From contig CALVCL010000012.1 of the NCBI GenBank assembly GCA_944326085.1, positions 1-64,000 of the forward strand: 64,000 bases of DNA, written 5' to 3'. This document shows positions 7,415 to 17,605 of the stretch, piece after piece; position 1 is the stretch's first letter; each line of letters opens with the position of its first letter. The DNA comes from an uncultured Tidjanibacter sp. (lineage in GTDB: Bacteria; Bacteroidota; Bacteroidia; Bacteroidales; Rikenellaceae). The notes under the pieces were generated by a model, which searched no databases, had not been told where the DNA came from, and saw only the letters and a list, made by a program, of their open reading frames with translations. Made by a program: the position numbers and the translations under genes.

Positions 7415-8572
7415 TCAGTCTTTATTCAGAAACAGGTTGCAAAATTCGTTCAGCTTCTCCTGCATACGTTCTTGTGGAATAAGGATACGCTTGTATTCAG
7501 CTATCATTGTCGGGCTCATGCTCCGGCTCATGGCATATTCTACCACTACCCTATCTGCTTCAGGACAGAGAATTATACCTATGGACGGATTCTCGTTGGA
7601 ACGTTTTACATCCCGGTCAAGTGCTTCCAAATAAAATTCCAACTGACCGAGATCACGAGGATGAAACTTCGTCTTTTTCAGTTCTACAGCGACCAATGCC
7701 TGCAATCCACGATGAAAGAACAGCAAATCGGCTTTAAATGTAGACGCCCCGATATTGAGACGATATTCCTGATCCATGAATATAAAATCTTTGCCCAATT
7801 CAAGGATAAACTGCTTCATGTGCTCCAGCAAACCATTTCTCAACCGTGATTCACTATGCTTCTTTGGTAAATCAAGAAAATCAATAAACAAAGTATCTTT
7901 AAACATGACCGGAGCAGCAGGGTATGCTTTAAGCAACCCTTTTGACATATTGTCCTTATTACCTAATAAAGCCGTATATGTCTGATTTGAGATACAACGC
8001 TGAAGTTCCCGTTTTACCAGATGTTCTTTATTGGCATAAAGAATATAGAACATCCGTTCTTCGTTACTTTTACAACGGCATAAGATTTCAATATGGTTGG
8101 TCAATGTTGTCAATTCCAGTATCTTCGGCATTTGTCCAATTTCTGGCTGGACGATTTGTGCAGTTTTTGGATGTACTATTATTGCGTGTTCTGAAGATGG
8201 CTCTGAATGTGATGTCTCTATTTGTCCAATTCTTGGCTGGACAAATTCAGAGTTCAGGTATTTCTCAACTGTAGTAGCAAATGCCGCAGAAGAATATTCG
8301 TCATAAAATAGCACCATGTTATAAATGCTGCTTCGCCCAAATCCTTTGATGTCCGGTCGTTGTGAACGAATATATTCAGACAACTGTGTTACGACCTTGC
8401 TTCCCCATTCTTCGCTTTTCAATTTGGCTGAAACATAACCTCCCACATGCCATGCTGTTTGAAGCAACTCTTCATTAACAGCTTTGGAAGCACGACTCTT
8501 ATGTTGGAGAATGATGTCTATGACTTCTCCGAACTGTTGTTCGACTGATATGGCTATCTTATTGTTTTCCAT
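7415..8572 (-). CDS. DUF1016 PDDEXK nuclease-domain protein (YhcG type) inside the RM operon
   Basis: A 385-residue protein starting at MENNKIAISVEQQFGE (8572), 4 bp past the hsdM stop; an earlier ATG at 8587 would overlap hsdM by 11 bp. The N-terminal DUF1016 helical domain (VGGYVSAKLKSEEWGSKVV, then LSEYIRSQRPDIKGFGRSSI) is followed by a C-terminal PD-(D/E)XK nuclease fold. The acidic residue in STFKADLLFFHRGL and the E-x-K of VAVELKKTKF are likely active-site residues. Between the domains is a low-complexity stretch with the repeated motif IVQPEIGQ/IVQPRIGQ. Such proteins are common near type I RM systems and sit between hsdM and hsdS here. The role is unproven; an accessory nuclease or complex-associated factor is plausible. 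Spacing of 5 bp to hsdS supports co-translation. Confidence 0.85.
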   Translation of the reverse strand: MENNKIAISVEQQFGEVIDIILQHKSRASKAVNEELLQTAWHVGGYVSAKLKSEEWGSKVVTQLSEYIRSQRPDIKGFGRSSIYNMVLFYDEYSSAAFATTVEKYLNSEFVQPRIGQIETSHSEPSSEHAIIVHPKTAQIVQPEIGQMPKILELTTLTNHIEILCRCKSNEERMFYILYANKEHLVKRELQRCISNQTYTALLGNKDNMSKGLLKAYPAAPVMFKDTLFIDFLDLPKKHSESRLRNGLLEHMKQFILELGKDFIFMDQEYRLNIGASTFKADLLFFHRGLQALVAVELKKTKFHPRDLGQLEFYLEALDRDVKRSNENPSIGIILCPEADRVVVEYAMSRSMSPTMIAEYKRILIPQERMQEKLNEFCNLFLNKD

Positions 8573-8576
8573 ACAC

Positions 8577-9998
<1,422 letters not shown>

Positions 9999-10001
9999 TT
10001 A

Positions 10002-12707
10002 TTATGCTGCTTTTCTTAAAACTACAAATGTATAAAGAGAACGGAGTGCATCGTCTGCTTTCTGCATATTACCAAACGCCCGTATCATTTGTGCCGCATG
10101 GGTTGCATCGTCTTCACGAATATCCCTCACAGTACAAGCACCGTTGGAGGCGATGTAGTCCACTATGCGACTTATCACTTCGCGCTGTTTATCTGTTATT
10201 TCTCGCTGGTTTTGTCCTAGCCATAGATTGAAGTACTGTTTGGAGGTAGTGACTACACTATCCAACCGTTCGATTTGCCGGAAAGCATAGCGCACAAGCT
10301 GAATGATATTTGTAAGTGCATCGCTTTCTTCTTTGGTGGTAGAGCGTCGCACACTGTTTGGATTCAGGATGGCATACGAGTTCCAAAGTTGCTTGGATGT
10401 GAAATGATTGTTTGCCATTTTGAGCTTGTTCTCCAAATCTTTTAACATTGAATAAGTAATCGGCTCTCCTTCATTATTGTAAATGATTCGCAATGCTTCA
10501 ATTTCGTCAGTGTGTTCTCTGCAAAACTCTTCGAAGGCCTCGGTCGTGTTTTGTGCTTCCTCAATAGAAAACCCTTTAGAGATAAGTGTATCTTCTCCCG
10601 GCATCAGCGTATTGACAAATCCTGCGGCAAGAATAAGCAAGTATCGTCTTGCATCTGCATGATTGGCAAGTGGGGAAACCAATCCTTTCCGCTCGTTATT
10701 TGGCTCGTTTATGCTGACAAACGGTGGGAGTGTGCTATTGTCAAGTGCATCATAAATTCTGGAAGCAAGTCCCTTCATGTCATCATGAGCCAAGCGGGCG
10801 AACTCATTTCTCTGCGAATTGTCTGCCTTGTTATATATTCGAGAAAGCGTTGCTGCAAGACGTTGCAAATATTCATCGGGGAGATAGCCATGACTGATCC
10901 GCTCCAATAACTCTTTAAGAGTAATTGTTCTTGTTGTCGGCTCATCTGCTGTCGTCGGTATTATCTTTTCGTGTTCAGTTACACCTACGGCATCAACCAA
11001 GTAGAAGCAATCTTTACTGAATGCATTCGGGGTGACATTGCGCAGTTGCTCGTCTCCAATGGTGCGCACGCCGCGACCTTTCATCTGTATATACAGGGGC
11101 AACGATTCCACATCGCGCATAAACATCACAACCTCCAACGGTTTTATATCCGTTCCGGTTGCAACCAATGTGCAGGTAACTGCAATACGGAAATCCTTGT
11201 CGTTGCGGAACTGGCGTATCAGTTCGTTGCTGTCGCCTGCAGAATATGTGATTTTTTGCACAAAGCGGTTATCGGTACGGCCGAATACCTCTTTCGCAAT
11301 CTGTACGATATTGGTAGCGTGAGTTTCGTTGAGGGCAAATATCAATGTCTTCGGCAAATAGTCAAAGTTGGCTTCCCTTTGAGGGTCATTGAATAGTTCG
11401 GTATAGACTACATCGCGATAAGTGGATAAGACAAGTTTAATCTGTGCCGGATTGATGACACTTCGATTCAGTTCCTTACTGGTATAAGTTTTAGTCTCCT
11501 TGTTGAAGATGGTTTTTATATCTCCTGTATAGCGTGTTTCTTCTTTTACCTTTTCACCCTCCAATATGGCACCGCCATTCTCCGTTACCTGTGTTTTGAT
11601 TCTATATACACGGCAATCCACATTCACGCCGTCAACAATACTTTTTTCCAGAGTATAATTGACTATACGGTTGTTGTTGAAGAACGCCATAGTCTCCGGT
11701 ACAGGTGTGGCTGTCAATCCAACGAGTCTTGCCGTATCAAAATACTCCAATACTTTCCGCCAGTTTCCATAAATGGATCGATGACATTCGTCTATGATAA
11801 TCAAATCAAAATAATCATGCGGCAGGTTTGGATTAGGCGGCAAAATGATTTCTTCGGCTGGTTCATTACCTTCATCTTCGTCATCATCGTCGATAACATC
11901 TCCTTTTAAAAAGGAAAAGAGGCGCTGAATAGTCGAAATAATCACATTGCTGTCTGACGGAATGGATGAAGAACGAAGCCTGTTTACCGTAAATATGGTA
12001 TTGAAGGCTTCTCCGTTTTCTGTCAATCGGAAAGTTCCGAATTCGCCCTCGGCTTGTTTGCCAAGATTATTTCTATCCACCAGAAACAGTATCCTTCTCA
12101 TAGGAGTATAGGACAGCAACCGATATGCAGCAAGACAAGCTGTATATGTTTTGCCTGCCCCAGTTGCCAAAACCATCAAGGCACGGTTTTGCCCGGTACG
12201 AAAACTTTTTTCCAACTCGGTTACGGCTTCATACTGGCAATCTCGCAATCCTTTTTTTTGTAAAGTAGGAAGTCCTGCAAAATAATCACCTATCCCTAAC
12301 TGCTTGACCAACTCATAGGGAGTTGGGATAGCCATTATCTGTTTGAAACTTTGCTCCTGCTTGCGGAAGTCACAGAAATACAGATTCTTCCCATTGGAAG
12401 TAAAAATAAAAGGCAATGGGTTCTGATATGTCTGATATATATGAGGAACTCTTTTGGCATATAATGCCGCCTGCTCACATACCTTATCGGAAAGCGCATC
12501 CACATTTTCCCTTTTGGCCTCAAGAACACCAACAGCCTTACCATTAATGAAAAGGAAATAATCCGCTTCAAGATTACCCTTCAGCAATCCTTCCCTTATG
12601 GCAACAGCTGTACAGGTTGGTTCATAATCTTCCCTATTGATTACTTTCCAACCCGCCTCGGCGAACCACAGATCTATCTTTTGCCTAGCTTTTTCTTCTG
12701 GTGTCAT
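10002..12707 (-). CDS. hsdR: Type I restriction endonuclease/translocase subunit
   Basis: A 901-residue HsdR. The N-terminal nuclease domain shows E47, D49 (LEADYFLF) and the E63-A-K65 motif (VLEAK) of the PD-(D/E)XK type. The SF2 helicase motor follows: Walker A ATGAGKT with K186, Walker B/DEAH variant IIIDECHRS, motif III-like GLTATP, and motif VI-like QMKGRGVRT. The C-terminal part resembles the EcoEI-type HsdR C-terminal domain that contacts HsdM/HsdS. It translocates DNA with ATP and cuts at a distance from unmethylated targets. It is the first structural gene of the operon, 68 bp after the small xre-like regulator. Length and motifs look intact, so the restriction system appears functional. 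Confidence 0.94.
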   Translation of the reverse strand: MTPEEKARQKIDLWFAEAGWKVINREDYEPTCTAVAIREGLLKGNLEADYFLFINGKAVGVLEAKRENVDALSDKVCEQAALYAKRVPHIYQTYQNPLPFIFTSNGKNLYFCDFRKQEQSFKQIMAIPTPYELVKQLGIGDYFAGLPTLQKKGLRDCQYEAVTELEKSFRTGQNRALMVLATGAGKTYTACLAAYRLLSYTPMRRILFLVDRNNLGKQAEGEFGTFRLTENGEAFNTIFTVNRLRSSSIPSDSNVIISTIQRLFSFLKGDVIDDDDEDEGNEPAEEIILPPNPNLPHDYFDLIIIDECHRSIYGNWRKVLEYFDTARLVGLTATPVPETMAFFNNNRIVNYTLEKSIVDGVNVDCRVYRIKTQVTENGGAILEGEKVKEETRYTGDIKTIFNKETKTYTSKELNRSVINPAQIKLVLSTYRDVVYTELFNDPQREANFDYLPKTLIFALNETHATNIVQIAKEVFGRTDNRFVQKITYSAGDSNELIRQFRNDKDFRIAVTCTLVATGTDIKPLEVVMFMRDVESLPLYIQMKGRGVRTIGDEQLRNVTPNAFSKDCFYLVDAVGVTEHEKIIPTTADEPTTRTITLKELLERISHGYLPDEYLQRLAATLSRIYNKADNSQRNEFARLAHDDMKGLASRIYDALDNSTLPPFVSINEPNNERKGLVSPLANHADARRYLLILAAGFVNTLMPGEDTLISKGFSIEEAQNTTEAFEEFCREHTDEIEALRIIYNNEGEPITYSMLKDLENKLKMANNHFTSKQLWNSYAILNPNSVRRSTTKEESDALTNIIQLVRYAFRQIERLDSVVTTSKQYFNLWLGQNQREITDKQREVISRIVDYIASNGACTVRDIREDDATHAAQMIRAFGNMQKADDALRSLYTFVVLRKAA

Positions 12708-12775
12708 AGCTGTTCCTATATTTCTGCATTATCAGAAGTTATACGCTAAAAAAGATAACACATGTCCACAGGACA

Positions 12776-12982
12776 TCATTCCCGTTCATCCTTGTCTGTT
12801 ATCAGATCTTTTAAGTCTACCTGAAGAATCTCTGCAATTTGCTGCAGTGTCTCCAAGTTAGGCTGGATTCTGTTGCAAGCATAGGCATTGACCATACTGA
12901 AGCTCTTATCCAGTTTTTTAGCCAACCACGTTTGGGAAATACCTTTGTCCGACAAGACCGCCTTTATCCTATTTAGTTTCAT
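12776..12982 (-). CDS. Small XRE-type helix-turn-helix regulator
   Basis: A 68-residue protein if started at MKLNRIKAVLSDKG (12982); the open frame reaches 13030, but those codons overlap the promoter box at 13005-13012. It is a single Cro/C1-type helix-turn-helix domain (SQTWLAKKLDKSFSMVNAY, then QPNLETLQQIAEILQVDL). It is positioned ahead of hsdR on the same strand and is likely a controller of the RM operon, restraining HsdR expression or its own. Such one-domain regulators are commonly found beside restriction genes. Confidence 0.82.
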   Translation of the reverse strand: MKLNRIKAVLSDKGISQTWLAKKLDKSFSMVNAYACNRIQPNLETLQQIAEILQVDLKDLITDKDERE

Positions 12983-13004
12983 TCTTAGATGCGATTTTAT
13001 TGTG

Positions 13005-13012
13005 CAAATATA
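13005..13012 (-). promoter_or_regulatory. Predicted -7 box for the xre/hsd operon
   Basis: The minus strand reads TATATTTG, a perfect match to the Bacteroidota -7 consensus TAnnTTTG, about 23 bp before the xre start. It lies back to back with the box at 13046-13053. No TTTG is found at the ideal -33 spacing; the nearest is 15 bp upstream. Confidence 0.6.
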
Positions 13013-13045
13013 GCGAATTATATTCAACAAATCGATTTATTTTCG

Positions 13046-13053
13046 TATATTTG
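13046..13053 (+). promoter_or_regulatory. Predicted -7 box for the 13111-14411 gene pair
   Basis: TATATTTG matches TAnnTTTG exactly and ends 57 bp before the start of the small cysteine protein. Together with the minus-strand box it makes a compact divergent promoter region where the XRE protein could act on both sides. Confidence 0.6.
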
Positions 13054-13110
13054 TACCATTCAAAGAATCTCTTTCTAAAAAAGATTGGATAATTCACATT
13101 CACCTCAGAT

Positions 13111-13356
13111 ATGAGCAAAGTATTAAAACCCAATGACGCCATTAAGGCTGTTTATGAAGATAAATTCCAATTATTTTTGCAGAATATTGGAGTTTATGAA
13201 AACGTTGTGTCCGGAACCGAGAAATGCAAATTTTGCAGTCAACCAATCACCATAGATAACATCGCATCCGTTTTTCCAGAAAGCGGAACCATCAAATTTG
13301 TCTGTGATAATTCTGAGTGTATTTGTAAAATGAATAACTATTTTAACGAGAAATAA
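13111..13356 (+). CDS. Small cysteine-pair protein of unknown function
   Basis: An 81-residue protein I do not recognise. It has a CKFC pair near residues 39-42 and CDNSEC near 65-70, a spacing that would suit a small zinc ribbon. The first 35 residues are mixed helical with no signal peptide. Its stop codon overlaps the start of the next gene by one base (TAATG), so the two are almost certainly translated together. It is transcribed away from the RM operon from a divergent promoter region. Position at the edge of a restriction locus suggests a defence-related or regulatory role, but that is inference only. Confidence 0.7.
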   Translation: MSKVLKPNDAIKAVYEDKFQLFLQNIGVYENVVSGTEKCKFCSQPITIDNIASVFPESGTIKFVCDNSECICKMNNYFNEK

Positions 13357-14411
13357 TGATAAACATTAATATCAATATTCCTATCAGCATCTTATGTTTC
13401 ACTGCAGGCGGTGGAACCGTTTGGTATATCCTTACTCATCCTGAGGTTTTAGATAAGTGGGCATCCATTTTTTATAGGTTGTTCAAGGCTATATATAAAG
13501 GAGCCGACAAGCAATATGTAAAGTATAATATCCAATCTACCATCAACGGTTTCATAGCCAAAATCAATGCCGACGTTCCTAATCTTGATGCGCAAAGGGT
13601 TAATATTGATTGGATTGACGAAGAAATTACGCCAGAAGCTTTTTTAAAATCCGGAACTCTCGTTCTTCGGATGCACAAAAGCACTAACCAGAATAGGAAT
13701 ATCGTTAATGCTACGTATACATTCGTTTCTCGCGAGGTATTAAAGAAGGTCAAAACATATTTAGCGCCCTACCAAAAAGAAGCGATTGATTTATTTGTGT
13801 CATATAAGGCTTTAGAAAAAGCAGGACACGATATTATGGATGCTTTTGTTCAAACCTATCTCCGTGACGGACTTGAGATGGGTTCAATTGACAAATTGTA
13901 TGCGAAATTTGAAAAAATTGATACAAGTGGGCTATTTTTCCCGGTGTTTATTACTGAGATGACCTTTCTCGGCGAGAAGATATTTGGTAAAGGCGTTAAT
14001 CGTAATAAGATCTATAATGAGGTTGATGCCCTTATTTCGTTCCTCTTAACTCTTGCAAACCGTAAAACAGGAGAATACTCCAATTTGGAGCATAGCGGAG
14101 AGTATTCGAAATTTGCAATCAGAATTGTTGGCAAACAGCATAAAATCGAAGAGGAAGGCAAGCAAATCTATATCAATAACATTCGGAAAATTTCACAGCC
14201 TATCGAGACTTTATACCTCATAGGAAACTCATACAACTATAAATTCATAAATGAGGTCTCATCTGACTTGATTGAAGATGATTTTTGGGAAATATTTCAC
14301 AAAGCTACTACTAACGCCAAATTACGGACAAGTGAGGGTACAGAATTTTCTGTCAAGACTTACATAACTACATTAAGAAAAAAAAACGTGACGATTGTCA
14401 CAAGAAGATAG
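13356..14411 (+). CDS. Membrane-anchored protein of unknown function, partner of the cysteine-pair protein
   Basis: A 351-residue protein not recognised as a member of a known family. A hydrophobic segment at about residues 5-27 (IPISILCFTAGGGTVWYIL) would anchor the N-terminus in the membrane; there is no cleavage motif. The rest is soluble, alpha/beta in appearance, rich in Lys and Ile, and without obvious nuclease, ATPase or NADase motifs. The start ATG overlaps the stop of the upstream gene. The gene is AT-rich like its neighbours and flanked on the right by decayed mobile DNA. A membrane effector paired with a zinc-ribbon sensor is an attractive but unproven reading. Confidence 0.7.
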   Translation: MINININIPISILCFTAGGGTVWYILTHPEVLDKWASIFYRLFKAIYKGADKQYVKYNIQSTINGFIAKINADVPNLDAQRVNIDWIDEEITPEAFLKSGTLVLRMHKSTNQNRNIVNATYTFVSREVLKKVKTYLAPYQKEAIDLFVSYKALEKAGHDIMDAFVQTYLRDGLEMGSIDKLYAKFEKIDTSGLFFPVFITEMTFLGEKIFGKGVNRNKIYNEVDALISFLLTLANRKTGEYSNLEHSGEYSKFAIRIVGKQHKIEEEGKQIYINNIRKISQPIETLYLIGNSYNYKFINEVSSDLIEDDFWEIFHKATTNAKLRTSEGTEFSVKTYITTLRKKNVTIVTRR

Positions 14412-14940
14412 TTGAAAATAAATTCTTGAAAACATTATCCATTACTCCTTTTTTCAGGAAGGTGGTAATGTGGTAAAATACCAAAGTGGCTCAGCTGAAA
14501 ATTTCCGTGGCACGATAAGCCACCCTTAACCGAAGATGGTACAAAGCCGATATAGTGACTATCCCAGAAAAAGGCCTAATATCCATTCAAAAGCATGTTA
14601 TGCAACATGAATGAGTAAATAGCAATGAAAGAATTTTGTCAGATGGAATTAAAAGCATTCCTTTACATCAAAGATAGTTGTGGAGGCTTATAGGTACATC
14701 TTATATGCCCTCCACCCTTGACTATGAAAAACCAAGCCATAACTAAAAAAGCCTTGATTATGGTTTTGTACGGGATCATATTAAGGGACGCCTTAATTCC
14801 CATTTTTCTCTTGTTTATATGCCATGTTTTCCTATTCGTTTTGTAAACCGGAATGACAAAGAAATCAATGTATTCCTTTTTTTTAGTTTACTGTACAAGC
14901 CAAATTTGGGATATTATTCCTTGCTTGATAAGCATATGAT
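14412..14940. other. Non-coding or decayed stretch
   Basis: No convincing gene was found. There are short runs of coding-like sequence interrupted by stops near 14470-14600 and a 40-codon frame at 14724-14846 that would encode one hydrophobic segment. None has enough length or context to call. The AT-rich content and broken frames suggest remains of former accessory genes. Confidence 0.5.
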
Positions 14941-14970
14941 GTGATTTTACATGTATATTTGCCTCATGGA

Positions 14971-15434
14971 ATGGAATCGAATCAATCAAACACCAATACA
15001 GACTTCATCATCAGTTTCTTCCTTCCGAATGGAATGATAGACTGGTTTGAAATAGTAAAAATGGCAGAAGAGCCGAATACTGGCAAAAGCCGGGCGGACA
15101 TACTTTATGACAGTATCCTCAACATTTACCTAGACAACGCGACAACTGGGAGAGCGATCTTTTGGGACTGAAGCCCAACGGTTTTACGGAGGCTACAATC
15201 ATTAAGGATTATCCGATACGTAATCGCAAAGTCCTGCTCCATGTCAGACGCCGGTGCAATTGGAATGCGGACGGCAGAAACGTTATCCTCAATCAATACC
15301 CCCTCACAAATGAGGTACGAAAGTGTCCGTGGAATTCGTTTTTTAAAGACGGCCCTAGACAACCTGCCGTTAACAGCGACGGCTTTAGGGAGATTCTTGG
15401 CGTACATTCCGAACTTCGTTTATTAAAGAACTAG
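14971..15434 (+). pseudogene. Degenerate ISAon1-type transposase, N-terminal region
   Basis: Pieces of one protein lie in successive frames: FFLPNGMIDWFEIVKMAEE at about 15015-15070, then LKPNGFTEATIIKDYPIRN and KVLLHVRRR from 15165 to 15258 in a second frame, and FLKTALDNLPLTATALGRF near 15336-15392 in a third. The pattern (pathway from a PEG/PNGhhDhF start to GF...IxDYPIRxRxVxLHVRRR) is that of the N-terminal region protein of ISAon1-family elements in Bacteroides. At least two frameshifts separate the pieces and the catalytic DDE part is missing, so it is a dead remnant. Confidence 0.65.
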
Positions 15435-15445
15435 AAATTCAAAGA

Positions 15446-15774
15446 AATCCATTGCTATATCTTCTCCAAAGCTCTATCATGTAGAACGCAACGTATTTGT
15501 TAATATCTTGATTGAACTCCAAACAAGCGGCATCGAAGTGGCAATTCTTACATCAATAGAAAGTGACCAGACTGAATTTTTGAAAAGCAAAGGATTATTC
15601 GTAAAGGCAATATCAAAATTGTCACTGTGTTCATGTGTTATTGACAAGGCCATTACTTGGTACGGAAGCATAAATATCCTTGGTTATGCAGCAGAAGAAG
15701 ATAATATTATCAAAATTGAGGACTTCAAACTTGCAAATGAGCTATTGAATGTCATCTACGATAGCAAAAGATGA
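15446..15774 (+). pseudogene. Fragment of a PLD-like phosphodiesterase/helicase-associated protein
   Basis: An open frame (start possible at 15508) encodes LYHVERNVFVNILIELQTSG upstream of the first ATG and then VIDKAITWYGSINILGYAAE and DNIIKIEDFKLANELLNVI. The latter resembles the end of PLD-like domains found in helicase-type proteins, where a conserved segment reads IDK..vWYGS.NlLG...ed..mRi....A.eLl. The HKD catalytic motif and everything before it are absent. It is probably the surviving C-terminal end of a larger gene, truncated by insertion or deletion events near 15440. Confidence 0.5.
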
Positions 15775-16312
15775 TTTAGACGCAATCCCATATATTGGCA
15801 CTATAGTAAAGAATATTAAGGGAACTATATGGTATCAAATATTGTATAAATCTTACCACTAAACTTGATTATCAGGCATATATACGAGGTCTGTCGGTTC
15901 AAGCGTGGAGCCGATTTCGTCTATCTGTCAGGAGGCTGTGGTAAAACCTTGAAGAAAATAAACGACACTCAATACCCCACACTCGAATAGATATGAGGTA
16001 TCGAGAGAGCACAGATACTCCCCTGCCACATAACCTAAACAAGAATGAGTGTTATCCGTCGTCCTTTCTTCATTGAAACTACCACATTTCCTGACAAGGA
16101 CAGTGAAAACACTTTCAGCAATATGTCCGTTGATTACTCAACTGTGACAAATATAGAAAATATTTACGACATGACGGACAACACTCAGGGAGTATTGAAC
16201 GTCAAATTTCGAAATAATCTTCGAACAGACAACACATATTTATCACAGAAATAAATAAGACCGCTACAAATTTCAACGAAGCGCAAATCTATCTAGACAG
16301 AAAAATACCAAC
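15775..16312. other. Stretch without a supported gene, next to the tRNA boundary
   Basis: Only a 69-codon frame (16045-16254, MSVIRRPFFIETTTFPDKDS) is present, with no recognisable family and no promoter box. No copy of the tRNA-Val 3' end was seen here or elsewhere to the left. The stretch likely contains the inner end of the accessory region. Confidence 0.4.
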
Positions 16313-16341
16313 AAAAAAATCGGCCACATTACTGCGGCCGA
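16313..16341 (-). terminator. Intrinsic terminator of tRNA-Val
   Basis: On the minus strand TCGGCCGCA pairs with TGTGGCCGA around a GTAA loop and is followed by seven T residues, 8 bp past the tRNA 3' end. Confidence 0.85.
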
Positions 16342-16348
16342 CCTCTCT

Positions 16349-16426
16349 TGGTGGGAGCACAGGGATTCGAACCCCGGACCCTCTGCTTGTAAGGCAGATG
16401 CTCTGAACCAGCTGAGCTATACTCCC
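16349..16426 (-). tRNA. tRNA-Val(TAC)
   Basis: A 75-nt cloverleaf plus encoded CCA (16349-16351). The acceptor stem GGGAGTA (16420-16426) pairs with TGCTCCC (16353-16359), with one G-U pair. The anticodon arm is CTGCC-TTACAAG..., giving anticodon TAC, and the T arm carries GGTTCGAATCC. Its 3' end points toward the accessory region, the side on which integrative elements usually insert in tRNA genes. Confidence 0.96.
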
Positions 16427-16472
16427 TTGTTCTTGTTTTCTACAACCGTCGTTTGTTTCCCGATTGCGAGTG

Positions 16473-16503
16473 CAAAGATACAGCATTTCCCTTTCATTCC
16501 AAA
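16473..16503 (-). promoter_or_regulatory. Promoter of tRNA-Val
   Basis: The minus strand carries TTTG (16500-16503) and TATCTTTG (16473-16480) with a 19-bp spacer, the full Bacteroidota -33/-7 consensus. Transcription would start near 16466, about 40 bp ahead of the mature tRNA. Confidence 0.8.
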
Positions 16504-16670
16504 CTTTTCGAAGACTTTTTACATCTTTTTTGCAAGTTTTTTTCAGTACCTCAAACTACAATCTAATTATCAGTAACTTATCAACAGAAAGAAATTGCAA
16601 TTATTTTTTTGACTTTAGAAGTTTTACCTCTTTACAGACTCTTGCATCATTTCAACTCAGCAAGCAAACG

Positions 16671-17582
16671 CTACATTTTCATCACATTCCCATACAAAGC
16701 ACGGTAGAAAACCCCTAGTGGCAACATTTTTTTTGCTCTATCCGCAAAGAAAAGTTCACCAAACTGCTCTCGGACAGGCACAGGAAACAATTGATTGACG
16801 ACACTTTTTGCCAATAAAGCCGACAAACCCATCGAATAAAGGTTCAGAACAAGAAAACCTCCGCTCTCTGCCAGCAATGCGGCACAGCATTCAAGCATTT
16901 CGCCGATATTCTGTTCAAGCACCCATTTTTCACCTTCGGGCCCACGCCCATAAGCAGGCGGGTCAAGTATTATACCGTCATATTTACGGCCGCGCCTGAC
17001 TTCTCTGCGCACAAACTTCAAGGCATCCTCAACAATCCAACGTATTCCGTCCAGGCCGCTTGCCTCCATATTCTCGCGCGCCCATGACACAACCTGACGC
17101 ACGGCATCGACATGTGTAACATCCGCCCCTGCACTGTGTGCCGCAAGCGATGCTCCTCCCGTATAGGCGAACAGGTTGAGGACACGCGGCTCCTTGCCGA
17201 GCGACACTTTCATATCCTGTACGGTATCATAAATGAAGTTCCAGTTCTCAGCCTGTTCCGGAAACAATCCTACATGCTTGAACGATGTCAACCCCATACG
17301 CATGCGCAATTTCATACCGCGGTAACAGTATTCTGTAAACCAGCGTTCCGGCATACCCTTGCGCAGGAGCCAGCGGCCGCGTTCCTCGCTGCCTGCATCG
17401 CGTCTGAAAACAGCATCGGCCATTCGCTCCCATTCAGCATCCGGCAACGATTTACGCCATATCGCCTGCGGCTCCGGACGTACTGTTACCCAACGTCCGA
17501 AACGTTCCATTTTTTCAAACCCGCCGCAATCAATCAGTTCGTAATCATCCCATGCAGGGGTAAGTATTTCCGGTCCTTTCAT
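16671..17582 (-). CDS. Class I SAM-dependent rRNA methyltransferase (RlmI-like)
   Basis: A 303-residue protein starting at MKGPEILTPAWDDYELI (17582), 23 bp after the U32 gene; a farther ATG at 17609 would overlap that gene. The C-terminal two thirds hold a Rossmann methyltransferase fold with SAM motif I VLNLFAYTGGASLAA and the catalytic-type motif IV LDPPAYGRG. The N-terminal part resembles the substrate-binding portion of 23S rRNA cytosine/guanine methyltransferases (RlmI/RlmK group). The exact target base cannot be read from the sequence. Its placement in an operon with a U32 family protein, a family active on RNA in E. coli, points to a shared RNA-modification role. Confidence 0.85.
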   Translation of the reverse strand: MKGPEILTPAWDDYELIDCGGFEKMERFGRWVTVRPEPQAIWRKSLPDAEWERMADAVFRRDAGSEERGRWLLRKGMPERWFTEYCYRGMKLRMRMGLTSFKHVGLFPEQAENWNFIYDTVQDMKVSLGKEPRVLNLFAYTGGASLAAHSAGADVTHVDAVRQVVSWARENMEASGLDGIRWIVEDALKFVRREVRRGRKYDGIILDPPAYGRGPEGEKWVLEQNIGEMLECCAALLAESGGFLVLNLYSMGLSALLAKSVVNQLFPVPVREQFGELFFADRAKKMLPLGVFYRALYGNVMKM

Positions 17583-17605
17583 ATATGATATTGTATTATG
17601 CTTTT

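Noticed and set aside
14724-14846. 40-codon frame encoding a hydrophobic peptide
   Set aside because: Too short, no promoter or coupled neighbour, inside a decayed stretch.
16045-16254. 69-codon frame MSVIRRPFFIETTTF
   Set aside because: No recognisable family, no promoter box, located in apparently decayed DNA next to the tRNA.
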